Below the pieces are notes generated by a model that did not search any database, was not told the DNA's origin, and worked only from the letters and a program-made list of their open reading frames with translations. Source: Gemmatimonadales bacterium (GTDB taxonomy: Bacteria; Gemmatimonadota; Glassbacteria; GWA2-58-10). From it: a stretch of DNA of 57,791 nt. The DNA lies in NCBI GenBank assembly GCA_024278175.1, contig JAJRTS010000047.1:1-57791 (forward strand). Direction: 5' to 3'. Positions 34,367 to 43,800 of this stretch are shown here, piece by piece. Every line of letters starts with the position of its first letter. Position 1 is the first letter of the stretch. Both the position numbers and the translations under genes were made by a program.

Positions 34367-35428
34367 GTGCACGAACTGACCAACACGGACTACCTGCAGG
34401 GCGCGCTGCTGGCGATGGACCCCGCCGACGGGGGCATCCGGGCGATGGTGGGCGGGAGAAATTTCTGGGAAAGCAAGTTCAACCGCGCCGTCCAGGCCCT
34501 TCGCCAGCCGGGCAGCGCGTTCAAGCCATTCGTCTACAGCGCGGCAATCGACAACGGCATCCCCGCCTGCCAGGTGGTCGAGGACAGCCCGATCGCTATC
34601 GAACAGGCCGACGGCACCCTGTGGCGGCCCTCGAACTACAGCGGTAAATTCCGCGGCTCGATCACCATGCGCGCCGGGATGGTCAGCTCGATCAACCTGG
34701 TGGCGATCAAGACCCTGATGACCGTGGGCGCTGAAACGGTGGCCGCCTACGCCCGCAAAATGGGAATCACCACCAAAATCCCGGCCGTGGAGTCGATAGC
34801 CGTCGGCAGCGCGGACGTGTACCCGATTGAGCTGGTGAGCGCCTACACCACCTTTGCCAACCTGGGAGTCCGGGTTGCGCCGATGGCGATTACCGCTATC
34901 ACCGACCGCAACGGCAACCTGGTGCGCCGCTACCGCCCGGTGCGCGAGGAAGTCCTGAGCAAACAGTCGGCCTATATCGTGCTGGACATGATGCGAAACG
35001 TGGTGGATTTCGGCACCGGCGCGGGCACCAGAAAGCTGGGATTCACCCTTCCCGCCGGCGGAAAAACCGGCACCACCAACGATTATACCGACGCCTGGTT
35101 CGTGGGCTACACCGCCGATCTGGTCTGCGGCGTCTGGGTCGGGTTCGACCAGCCCCAGCGGATTACCAACAGAGGCACCGGCAGTGTGCTGGCCGTGCCG
35201 ATCTGGGCCAATTTCATGCGTGACGCCCACGAGACACTGGCCGAAATCCACGAGTTTCCCGCACCACCAGAGGGCCTCACCACCCGGCTGATCTGCAAAA
35301 ACTCCGGACTGCTGGCCACCCGTTTCTGCCCCGAGGAGAGGGTTTACACCGAGATATTCAAGGTGGGCACTGAACCCGCCGACTACGAGCAGTGCTACGT
35401 GCATAAACCTTCGATCTACTCCCGCTGA
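34367..35428 (+). CDS. mrcA: Class A PBP1A, C-terminal transpeptidase half
   Basis: Same frame as the upstream half, with no further stop. It contains all three penicillin-binding motifs: SAFK in PGSAFKPFVYSAAID (active-site Ser), SIN in VSSINLVAIK, and KTGT in GGKTGTTNDYTDAWFVGYT. GTG 34367 has a GAGG about 11 nt upstream, so weak internal initiation is possible, but the product would be cytoplasmic and useless as a PBP. It is more likely the second half of one protein interrupted by TAG 34340-34342. Ends in TGA. Confidence 0.8.
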   Translation: MHELTNTDYLQGALLAMDPADGGIRAMVGGRNFWESKFNRAVQALRQPGSAFKPFVYSAAIDNGIPACQVVEDSPIAIEQADGTLWRPSNYSGKFRGSITMRAGMVSSINLVAIKTLMTVGAETVAAYARKMGITTKIPAVESIAVGSADVYPIELVSAYTTFANLGVRVAPMAITAITDRNGNLVRRYRPVREEVLSKQSAYIVLDMMRNVVDFGTGAGTRKLGFTLPAGGKTGTTNDYTDAWFVGYTADLVCGVWVGFDQPQRITNRGTGSVLAVPIWANFMRDAHETLAEIHEFPAPPEGLTTRLICKNSGLLATRFCPEERVYTEIFKVGTEPADYEQCYVHKPSIYSR

Positions 35429-35484
35429 GCAAGCGCACGGAGCGGGACAAACAGTAAGCTCACCAGTGGAGAAAGGAACACCCG

Positions 35485-37161
35485 ATGCCCCGCCTCCCGC
35501 TACTTGCAATTATGATCGTCGGCCTCTGGGCCGCCTGCTCCAAACCACCCCACTATGACGTTATCGTCCGCGGAGGCACTATCTACGACGGCAGCGGAGA
35601 GCCAGGCTACGTCGGAGACCTCGCTGTCTCCGGAGACAAAGTGGTAGCGGTGGGGGAGTTGCCTGCCGACGCCACGGCCGGGTTGGAGATCGATGCGGCG
35701 GGGATGGCGGTCAGTCCGGGTTTTGTCAACCTGATGAGCTGGGCCAACGAGTCGCTGATCGAGGACGGCCGCAGCATGAGCGACATCCTGCAGGGGGTTA
35801 CGCTGGAAGTGACCGGCGAGGGCGAGTCGATGGGGCCGCTCACCGATGAGATGAAGCGTGAGCTGAAGGCTCGCCAGCGAGACATCCAGTACGATATCGA
35901 ATGGACGTCTCTGGCCGGCTACCTTCAGTTCCTCGAGGACAAGGGCGTCTCCTGCAACGTGGGCTCCTTTATCGGCGCGGCCACCCCGCGGATCAACGTG
36001 CTGGGCTACGAGGACCGCGCGCCCACGCCCGCGGAGCTCAAGCGGATGTGCGAGATCGTGGAACAGGCCATGCGCGAGGGCGCCATGGGCCTGGCCAGCT
36101 CGTTGATCTACGCCCCCGGCTTCTACGCCGAAACCGATGAATTGATCGCCCTGGCCCGCGCGGCCGCTAAACACAACGGGCTTTACTCCTCGCACATGCG
36201 CAGCGAAAGCTACGGCCTGCTCGAGGCGCTCGACGAGTTCCTGACAATCGTGCGCGAGGCCGGTATCCGCGGTGAGATCTACCATCTCAAGGCTGCGGGC
36301 GAGGCCAACTGGCCAAAAATGAAAACCGCTGTCGAGAAAATCCAGCAGGCGCGCGACGAGGGCCTGAAAGTTACGGCGGATATCTACACCTACACCGCCG
36401 CCAGCACCGGGCTTAACGCCGCCATGCCCCCCTGGGTGCAGGAAGGTGGCCATGGCCAGTGGGTGAAAAACCTCCAGGACCCTGCTATCCGTAAAAAAGT
36501 GATGGAGGAGATGAACGACCGCGGCGAAAACTGGGAGAATTACTTCGAACTGGCGGGGCCGGACGGTTGCCTGGTGGTGGGCCTCAAGCAGGACTCGCTC
36601 AAACCGCTCACCGGCAAGACGATCAGCGAGATCGCCGAAATCTGGGGAGTCAGCCCGGCCGAGGCGGTACTGGACCTGGTGATCAAGGACGACAGCCGGG
36701 TGCAGATGGTCTATTTCGTGATGAGCGAGGACAATATCCGCTTCAAGCTCTCCCAGCCCTGGTTAGGAATCTGCAGCGACAATGAGTCCAGCGCGCCGGA
36801 GGGCGTGTTCCTCAAGAGCAGCACACATCCGCGCGCCTACGGCTCGTTCGCCCGCTTCCTGGGCCGCTATGTCCGTGATGAGAAAATCGTCCCGCTGGAG
36901 CAGGCGATCCACAGGATGAGCGGCATGCCCTGCCAAGCCCTGGGCCTTACTGACCGCGGTCTGCTGATCCCCGGTTACTACGCCGACGTGGTGGTGTTCG
37001 ACCCGGCCACGATCCGCGACAACGCCACCTACGAGCAGCCGATGCAGTTCGCCACGGGAGTGCAGTACGTGCTGGTCAACGGCACGCCCGTTGTCGCCGA
37101 CGGCGAGCATACCGGCGCCACCCCCGGCCGGTTCGTGCGCGGGCCTGGTTATCAACCATAA
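35485..37161 (+). CDS. N-acyl-D-amino-acid deacylase-like amidohydrolase (lipoprotein-like)
   Basis: 558 residues of the amidohydrolase superfamily. A hydrophobic N-terminus ends GLWAACSK, which resembles a lipobox, so a periplasmic lipoprotein is possible. YDVIVRGGTIYDGSGEPGYVGD and AAGMAVSPGFVN mark the beta-sandwich and barrel entry. The usual metal motif H-x-H after PGF is replaced by NLMSW, followed by ANESLIEDGRSMSDILQGVTLEVTGEGESMGPL. Later His residues (SSHMRSE, IYHLKAAG) and SDNESSAPEG remain. The loss appears to be shared by a subfamily annotated as D-aminoacylases, so the activity may differ. GTGGAGAAAGGAA precedes ATG 35485. Neighbouring PBP suggests cell-wall or D-amino-acid turnover, as inference. 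Confidence 0.83.
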   Translation: MPRLPLLAIMIVGLWAACSKPPHYDVIVRGGTIYDGSGEPGYVGDLAVSGDKVVAVGELPADATAGLEIDAAGMAVSPGFVNLMSWANESLIEDGRSMSDILQGVTLEVTGEGESMGPLTDEMKRELKARQRDIQYDIEWTSLAGYLQFLEDKGVSCNVGSFIGAATPRINVLGYEDRAPTPAELKRMCEIVEQAMREGAMGLASSLIYAPGFYAETDELIALARAAAKHNGLYSSHMRSESYGLLEALDEFLTIVREAGIRGEIYHLKAAGEANWPKMKTAVEKIQQARDEGLKVTADIYTYTAASTGLNAAMPPWVQEGGHGQWVKNLQDPAIRKKVMEEMNDRGENWENYFELAGPDGCLVVGLKQDSLKPLTGKTISEIAEIWGVSPAEAVLDLVIKDDSRVQMVYFVMSEDNIRFKLSQPWLGICSDNESSAPEGVFLKSSTHPRAYGSFARFLGRYVRDEKIVPLEQAIHRMSGMPCQALGLTDRGLLIPGYYADVVVFDPATIRDNATYEQPMQFATGVQYVLVNGTPVVADGEHTGATPGRFVRGPGYQP

Positions 37162-37190
37162 CGGACATCAACGGAGATTAAGGAATTTCG

Positions 37191-37979
37191 ATGACTCACA
37201 AACCGAACAAGCTGCGTAAAATCCTGGCTGATGGCGGCCTGGCGGTGGGCACGGCAGTGCACTCCTGGAGCCCGAATATCGTGGAGATAGCCGGGCACGC
37301 CGGGCTGGATTTTATCCGGATCGACGGGGAGCACTCGTGGCGGCGTGATTTTACGGCCGAGAACCTGATCCGCGCGGCCGTGATCGCCGATATCTGCCCC
37401 GTGCTACGCGTGGACAAGGGCGACCCTTACCTGGTGCGCAAGGCCCTGGAGATCGGGGCCGGGGCCGTGCTGGTGCCCACGATCAACACCGCCGCCGAGT
37501 GCGAGGCGGTGGTGGCCGCCGCAAAATTCCCGCCCCGGGGCATGCGCGGCTACTGCGGCGACTGTTTCTCCGCCGATTGGGGCACCGCCGCGGACAAGCC
37601 GTGGGTAAGCTGGAGCGACACGGAACCGCTGATCGGGGTGATGATCGAGCACGTGGACGCCATGGGGCACCTGGACGAGATACTGGCCGTGGACGGGCTG
37701 GACTGGGTGATGTTCGGCGCGGCGGACTACAGCATGTCAATCGGGCTGGGGGGGCCGCAGCGCTACAACGACAAGGTCCTGGAAGCCACGGACGAGGTTA
37801 TCGCCGCCGCCAACAGGGCCGGTGTGCCGCTGGCGTTGCCCTGCGAGATCGAGAACGCACAGCGCTATTACAAGATGGGCGTACAGATGTTCGAGATCCT
37901 GAGCGACCTGCTGACCCTGCACGAAACCTGGGTGGAGCAGGGTAAACAAGTGCGTGCGCTGAAGAAGAAAAATTTCTAA
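37191..37979 (+). CDS. HpcH/HpaI family aldolase
   Basis: 262 residues, class II pyruvate aldolase type, cleaving 2-keto-3-deoxy-type acids to pyruvate and an aldehyde. Seen: GTAVHSWSPNIVEIAGHAGLDFIRIDGEHS, VLRVDKGDPYLVRKALEIGAGAVLVPTINTA, the metal Glu in IGVMIEHVDAM and the metal Asp in WVMFGAADYSMSIG. The substrate is unknown. ATG 37191 lies 30 nt after the deacylase gene, so the two are in one operon. A terminator follows. Confidence 0.9.
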   Translation: MTHKPNKLRKILADGGLAVGTAVHSWSPNIVEIAGHAGLDFIRIDGEHSWRRDFTAENLIRAAVIADICPVLRVDKGDPYLVRKALEIGAGAVLVPTINTAAECEAVVAAAKFPPRGMRGYCGDCFSADWGTAADKPWVSWSDTEPLIGVMIEHVDAMGHLDEILAVDGLDWVMFGAADYSMSIGLGGPQRYNDKVLEATDEVIAAANRAGVPLALPCEIENAQRYYKMGVQMFEILSDLLTLHETWVEQGKQVRALKKKNF

Positions 37980-38006
37980 AGCAAACTGAAGGGATATGTT
38001 GCGAAG

Positions 38007-38034
38007 AAAGGGTGCCTTGAGGCACCCTTTCCTT
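38007..38034. terminator. Terminator hairpin after the aldolase gene
   Basis: AAAGGGTGCC and GGCACCCTTT form a perfect 10-bp stem with a TTGA loop. Flanking A and T runs are short, so it may work for both the aldolase gene and the converging cassette. Confidence 0.75.
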
Positions 38035-38088
38035 ACATACAAATAACAACAAATACGGAATTTATGTAAAAGAAAATAATAAGCGGCC

Positions 38089-38868
38089 TTATAGTAACGA
38101 CAACTGACTAACTTTTTTACAATTGTAAATCCCTCCAATCATCCATCTAGGGAACCTAAAGTGAGTTGTTAGCAACAAATAAATTTCAAATTTTGATTCA
38201 TTCAAACGGAGCTTTTTATGCCGATCAATAACTTCTTCCACGGGGTTTTGATATTTAGGATCAACCATTAGTTTGCGCAGTGTCTCGTAGGGGTCCCAAG
38301 CTAAATATATCTGATTATGTTTTCTTTTTTTACATTTGTCTGAATAACAATTGTATTTCAAATGAAAAGAATACGGAACATTTTTTAAAGGGTTAATACT
38401 TTTCAGAAAGAAATCTAACTGATTATCAACGGTATCTTCTTCTTTTTTATCATTTAGCTTTGCATATATTTCGGCATTTCTAATCTGTATCATTGCCAGC
38501 GATTTTTTGCCAGATTTTAGCAGGCCTTCAATATCTTCAATAGAGTCTGATTGTACTTTTTTAATGATATTACGCTTTTCTTTAGAGCTAGTAATTTTTC
38601 CTATTATCTCGAAAGAATCCTCATTCTTTAGCTTAAAACTTTCAGGCCGTGTACTGTCTGTACTTTTAGACCACGCTACCTGTAAAATATCCCATCGCTC
38701 AAATTGCTTTTCTTTCTCTAAATATCTAAAAGGTACTGGATATATTCTCCTTAATTCGCCATCCATTGTTACTGCACCAGTACAGACGGTTTCCTTGTAT
38801 TTTTTACTACCATGTGGATTTGCTTTACCAATTATTACTACTTCCTCTTTAAGGAACTTAGTCATCAT
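38089..38868 (-). CDS. Unknown AT-rich protein with zinc-knuckle motif, DUF488 partner
   Basis: 259 residues. I recognise no named domain. It starts FLKEEVVIIGKANPHGSKKYKETVCTGAVT, has a charged helical middle, and near residue 170-195 has KYNCYSDKCKKRKHNQIYLA followed by WDPYETLRKL, a Cys-x4-Cys-x4-His-like cluster that could bind zinc. No membrane segment or signal peptide. ATG 38868 overlaps the TGA of the DUF488 gene (ATGA), so the two are translationally coupled. Roughly 33 percent GC against about 60 percent around it, which indicates recent acquisition. A nucleic-acid-binding defence component is a guess. Confidence 0.7.
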   Translation of the reverse strand: MMTKFLKEEVVIIGKANPHGSKKYKETVCTGAVTMDGELRRIYPVPFRYLEKEKQFERWDILQVAWSKSTDSTRPESFKLKNEDSFEIIGKITSSKEKRNIIKKVQSDSIEDIEGLLKSGKKSLAMIQIRNAEIYAKLNDKKEEDTVDNQLDFFLKSINPLKNVPYSFHLKYNCYSDKCKKRKHNQIYLAWDPYETLRKLMVDPKYQNPVEEVIDRHKKLRLNESKFEIYLLLTTHFRFPRWMIGGIYNCKKVSQLSLL

Positions 38869-39296
38869 AAGTTTACTATGCTGAATTTGTCGGAAGTAAT
38901 TTCTTGGAGCTTAGCAGTAATGATGTTCCTATGACACTTTTCTACATCTTGCTCAAAACACATAAGACATACTACTTCTTCTTGAATCTTGCTAACTAAC
39001 AAATCCATCTCTTCTTTTCTACTATCAAATATATCTTCAAAATAATCATACAAGAGTGAGAAGTCTTGTTTTTCTAACACTTCATATCTTAAATGCTTAG
39101 GTGTGCCCAGTTCCCTAATATGATGATATACAATACCGTGCTCTTTGCATTGTTCGGATAATTTGGTTTTTGAAAATCCTTTTTTTCTGCTAATGGGCTT
39201 GTCTCTAATATCTATTAAATAGTTCACCCCATTTGTCAAGAGACAATTTATAAATTCTACAATATTTTTCCCTTCATACCCTATAGTATAAACCAT
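38865..39296 (-). CDS. DUF488 family protein
   Basis: 143 residues matching DUF488: the start MVYTIGYEGKNIVEFINCLL, LIDIRDKPISRKKGFSKTKL, HHIRELGTPKHLRY, and CFEQDVEKCHRNIITAKL with the conserved C-x(n)-CHR signature. Family function is unknown; members sit in mobile or accessory regions. Upstream are TTTCCTCC/AGGAGGAAA sequences giving a strong ribosome site. AT-rich like its partner. The pair is bounded by the terminator at 38007-38034 on one side and the terminator at 39311-39336 on the other, so it must carry its own promoter in only about 40-80 nt or rely on read-through. Confidence 0.82.
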   Translation of the reverse strand: MVYTIGYEGKNIVEFINCLLTNGVNYLIDIRDKPISRKKGFSKTKLSEQCKEHGIVYHHIRELGTPKHLRYEVLEKQDFSLLYDYFEDIFDSRKEEMDLLVSKIQEEVVCLMCFEQDVEKCHRNIITAKLQEITSDKFSIVNL

Positions 39297-39310
39297 TTGT
39301 TTCCTCCTAT

Positions 39311-39336
39311 AAAAAAGGGACCCCTCTCGGTCCCTT
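39311..39336 (-). terminator. Intrinsic terminator on the minus strand
   Basis: GGGACC...GGTCCC stem with six A residues on the left (T-run on the minus strand). It ends the rightmost minus-strand unit carrying the 141-residue membrane protein. Confidence 0.85.
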
Positions 39337-39372
39337 AATAATAAAACTCTGACTTAATAATTCAAAGCTATA

Positions 39373-39798
39373 CTATTCCTCGAACTGCCGCAGTGTGCTG
39401 GCCAGTTCCAGTTCCTCGGCGCTGAGCTCGTCCACATAACTGCCCCCGCCCCCCGAGCCTCCGCTACTCTTGTCCGGACTACCGCCGGAGCGCTGCTGCT
39501 CCTCTTCCATTTCCTGAATAGCGCGCATCACCTCGGTGATCTCGTGCACCAGCCGCGCGGTGTACTGCGAGCTCTGGGTCAGGTACTGCACATGGCGCAG
39601 AATCTGGCCGAACACGCTCACCTTGTCGATCAGCGCGGCCAGCAGCAGGATGATCATGCCGGCGGCCAGCGCCACCAGGGCGGTTGTCCGCACGGCCAGA
39701 TCGTCGCTGGTCACCATCACCACCACGGCCACGGCCGCTGTCGCCAGGCCCACGGCCAGCACCAGCACCCGGCCGATTGCAGCCAGTTTTTCCTTCAT
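39373..39798 (-). CDS. Small two-helix membrane protein
   Basis: 141 residues from ATG 39798 with GGGGG about 8 nt upstream (alternatives ATG 39804 and GTG 39807). Two membrane helices (about 8-30 and 38-58), then an amphipathic helical region (DKVSVFGQILRHVQYL...LVHEITEVMRAIQEMEEE), a Gly/Ser linker and an acidic C-terminal helix. No family recognised. It follows the PorV-like gene by 117 nt on the same strand. Ends in TAG. Confidence 0.6.
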   Translation of the reverse strand: MKEKLAAIGRVLVLAVGLATAAVAVVVMVTSDDLAVRTTALVALAAGMIILLLAALIDKVSVFGQILRHVQYLTQSSQYTARLVHEITEVMRAIQEMEEEQQRSGGSPDKSSGGSGGGGSYVDELSAEELELASTLRQFEE

Positions 39799-39924
39799 TG
39801 CCATCACCCCCGGTTGAGGCCTCGCTCCCTACCGCTGGCAAAGCCTTTCTGCTTCATCCTGATTCGATGGACACCTGTATTTTACCAGAATACCGGGAGT
39901 TAAGTCAACTATCTTTTTTTACGG

Positions 39925-40839
39925 CTAAAAATCAACGCTCATGCCCAGGCGGTGGGTGGTACCCAAGCCGTTGCCGCCCGCGTCGATCTCGGCGGCGTAG
40001 TCGATATGGAACGCGCCGGGCGTGAACCCCAGGCCGAAACTGGGATAGGTGCGGTCGAACCTGCGGGTAAACCCGCCGCGGCCGGTGACCACCCCGGGCA
40101 ACAGCACGTACTCCGCGCCGATGGCGAAGGAGTTGTAGTTACCGCGCTCGAACCGCAACTCCGCGGCCGCCAGCAGCCCGTCGATTATCAGGTAACTGAC
40201 CCCGCCCTCGATCTCCACGGGCAGGTTGTCGCCCAGGCCGGTGTCCCATTCCACCCGGCTGATCGCGTTACGCACCACCAGGCTCACGGTAGTCCACGGG
40301 TCCGGCCGGATGAACAGGGCCAGGTCCAGACCGCCACCCTTACCCCCGGCATCGGTAATATCAGTGGAAATAAAGTATCCCTTGACCGCCACACCCACGG
40401 CCACATACTCACCGATCCGCTTGCCCAGGGCATAGCTCAGGGTATTTTCCGCATAACCCAGCTCGCCCACACCCCCCGGCCCCTCCACCTCGGTGCCGCG
40501 CCAGTTCCAGTACATCCCGGCCGCGCCATAACCCCTGTCCGGCTGGACATACTCCAGGTAGACATTGCGCACCAGACCCAGACCGCTCATGTCCGCGTAG
40601 CTGATTCCCCCGGCGCGCGTGTCCACAAACCCCAGGCGGGCCGGGTTATGGTACGCGCCGCCCAGGTTTTCCACCACCGGGCCGTACACTCCACCCATCC
40701 CGGCCCCGCGCACGCTCACCGGGTAGCTGGCAAAAGCTCCGGCCGTGACCGAACTGCCGGCGGCGTGGCCGATGCCAGCGCCCGCGGCCAGCAGCGAAAC
40801 GGCCAGCAATGCCGCATATGTGGCTACTCTATTTGTCAT
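39925..40839 (-). CDS. PorV/PorQ-like outer-membrane beta-barrel protein
   Basis: 304 residues with a signal peptide (MTNRVATYAALLAVSLLAAGAGIGHA). The mature protein begins with SSVTAGAFASYPVSVRGAGMGGVYGPVVENLGGAYHNPA, the typical FadL-like start of PorV/PorQ and UPF0164 proteins, and continues with alternating aromatic strands to the end (THRLGMSVDF). ATG 40839 has GGAG 12 nt upstream; ATG 40857, adjacent to the previous stop, is an alternative. It directly follows the giant exoprotein gene, and PorV proteins help export or anchor proteins with FlgD/CTD-type C-termini, so the pair likely works together. Ends in TAG. Confidence 0.75.
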   Translation of the reverse strand: MTNRVATYAALLAVSLLAAGAGIGHAAGSSVTAGAFASYPVSVRGAGMGGVYGPVVENLGGAYHNPARLGFVDTRAGGISYADMSGLGLVRNVYLEYVQPDRGYGAAGMYWNWRGTEVEGPGGVGELGYAENTLSYALGKRIGEYVAVGVAVKGYFISTDITDAGGKGGGLDLALFIRPDPWTTVSLVVRNAISRVEWDTGLGDNLPVEIEGGVSYLIIDGLLAAAELRFERGNYNSFAIGAEYVLLPGVVTGRGGFTRRFDRTYPSFGLGFTPGAFHIDYAAEIDAGGNGLGTTHRLGMSVDF

Positions 40840-40858
40840 CCGGTAAAAAATCTCCATG

Positions 40859-43800
40859 CTATCTGCGCGCCACGGCCAGGGTTTTACGGATTCGCTCAAT
40901 GCGGCCGTCGCTGAAAGTCACTTCCCAGTAGTAGATAAACACGCCGTTGTTCACGTACTCGCCACCGTCGTTGGCCAGCAGCCACTGTGCGCTCACCTGG
41001 CTGCCGTTGGAGCCGATCCGGCCGGAGACGTCGATCCTGCGCACCAGGTCGCCGCGGAGGTTGAAGATGCGCAGCACGGCCCGCGTGATAGTGGCTCCCG
41101 CGCGACCGGAGACAAAAGAGATATTAGCGCTGGTGCGGGCCGGGACCTCCTCGACAAACGCGGTGCTCGCTCCCTGGCCGGCCCCCTCGTTGTTGACCAC
41201 CGTGATATTGAACGTGGCGACCAGTCCCGCCCTGTCGACAGCGGAGAGGCGCAGGCGGTTAAGCCCGCCCCGGCTGAACGGGGCCAGGCTGAACTCCACA
41301 CTCGACCCATCGAGCCAGCGCTTGCTCAGCGGAGCGGTCTCGCGGCCGCCCTGATCGACCACCACCGCCGTGGTGGCGTCCCGGTCGATCCCGGCCACCT
41401 GCGGGTAATCGCCGCCGTCGGAAAGTTCCACGGTTACCAGCGTGCCCCCGGAGGAGATATCAATTCTCACACCCACGGTGTCCGGTGGCTTGTTATCTAA
41501 CGTGAACAGCGTGTTCACCTGCCGGACCGGTCCCAGCGAAAGTGCGTCGAACACTCCCGCAATCCGGTACAACCCATCGTCGACGCCATCGGAGCGAAGC
41601 GTGTCGCCCAGGACGAATACCATGCTGTCACCGAGCAGGCTCAGCGTACCGCTCACGTTGATCCCATCGCGGGTAACAGTGAGCGCGCTGGCCGCGCCCG
41701 CGCTCTCGCCGTCGGGCAGTCCCTGGGCTTTAAGCACTATCGCGGCCAGTTCTCCGGTCACCACCGAACTGTCGGGCGGGCACACACTGAGCACACTGGT
41801 GACATTAAGCGAGAATGGGATGGTTACGTTACGGCTGTTGCCGGCCGCGTCAGGGATGGCAACCAGCAGGTTATATGTTCCGGCGGTCTGGGGTTTGCCG
41901 CCCTCAATAGTAACGATCATAGTGTTGATACCGTCGTGGGTGGTGGTGGTGGCAAGCTGCTGGTCGCCGGGACCGATTATCGTCGCCACGGCCCCCAGGA
42001 GCAGCGCGCCGGAGGAGTCCACACCCGCCACCGCCGGGCGGTCGGTGATACTGATCCGGATCGTGCTGCTGTCGCCGACGAACACCAGGGCCGAGGTGTC
42101 GGGCGGCAGGTTGTCGAGCACGAAATCGAGCGTGCTGTCGAGCACGCCCCCGGCCCTGTTGACCGCGTGGACCTGCAACGTGTAACGGCCGTCGTCCTGG
42201 CCGCTGTTACTGAGCAGACCGTCGAGAGACAATTGCAGCGTGTCCGTTGCATTGGAAACAGTTCCGGCCAGCGCCACGGAGTCGGGGCCGAGCAGGGACA
42301 CGCCGGTAATGTCCCAGTCAATGCCTACTCCCGCGATATCATCGAGCAACACCCACACGCTCAGCGGTTGAGTCAGTGACTGGGTCCGCACCGGGCCGCC
42401 GAACGGCTGGGAAACCGCGGTTATCCGCGGCAGTACCTGCACGCTGCCCACGGTGAACTGGCTGGTGACCAGCCGCTGGTTGCCCGCCCGGTCGATAACC
42501 GAGACGTCCACCGAGTAAATCCCCGGCTCGCTCAGCGGCGGGTCGAACTCGACAAACAGGGTACTGTCGCCATCGTTGGTGGATGACATCTCCGGCAGGG
42601 TTACCCCGGTGGGCGGGCGGACAGTGAGGCTGCTGCGCAGCAGGCTGATTCCGGAGCCCGGCGCCAAATCCCGCAGGGTAACGCCAAGGCGCGCGGTATC
42701 GGCGGAGACGGAGAGCGTGTCCGGACGGCGGGTGTCGTTGAACAGCGAGTCGGAAGTGACCAGCGTGGCGGTGGCCGGGTCGTTGTCGTTAACAATGAGC
42801 AGCATCACGTACCAGCCGTCCATCGAGCCGTCGGTGGCGATATTCTGCCCCACGGTGTAGACGATATTCCCGCCGGTAATTGTCCAGCTCCCCTCGATAA
42901 TATCCTGGGCCGCGCGGTTTAACAACTGCACCGTGCTGGTTGCGCTGTCCAGACCGGTGCCGCTGTAGTCGCGGATATGGGCGGTGAATACCCACTGGCT
43001 GCCCTGCTGGGTCAGGTCGAGCCGGCTGTTGAGGTAACCGCCACGCGAAAGGTTTACACTTACGCTGTCAAGATTCGGAGCCGGCTGGGCCGCGCCCACG
43101 CTGAAAACCGCGACCAGCGAATCCCTGTTCCCCAGGCTGTCGGCGAACGAGGCGAACAGAGAGTAGGTGCCGCTGTCGCTGTAGGTGGCTAGGGGGACAA
43201 ACCGGGCCGTGTCGGGATCGGCCAGGCTGAGCGTGCCGCTGATCTCATCGCTGCCGGGCCCGAATACCCGCATGTTAACCGTGGGCAGCTCCAGGCCGCT
43301 CACGTTGGCGCCGCCCTCGGAGAGCACAATTTCCAGCGTGTCGCCGGGGCCGAACTCAGTGAGCACCAGCCCTTTCAGGCCGGGCCGCGAGCCGCCGCTG
43401 CGCATAACCGTATCCACCGCCACGGGGGGCCGTGTATCGAGCAGCACCTGCTGGGTGTCGCTGACAGTGGGGCCGTTGCCAACCTCGTCGAACGCGTGGG
43501 CGAAAATCTGCTTCAGCCCGTCGCCGCCAAGCTCAACCACGCTCTGGAACGTGCCTATCGCGTTGAGTTCAGGAACGGCGGCCAGCTCACCGTTGCGGTA
43601 GAGACGGACAAGCGCTCCGGCGTCGGCGCGGCCTCGAACCTCCAGGCTGGCTTGGTTTGTACGCCTGTCCAGCGGCGAAATCGTCAGCACTTCAGGCTTC
43701 TGATTATCGACCGTCAGCGCAATGCTGGAGACACTCGTTTGAGTGGTAATCGGGTCATAGACCGAAAGAACAACAATGTAGTTTTGCTCTGTTCCCAAGC

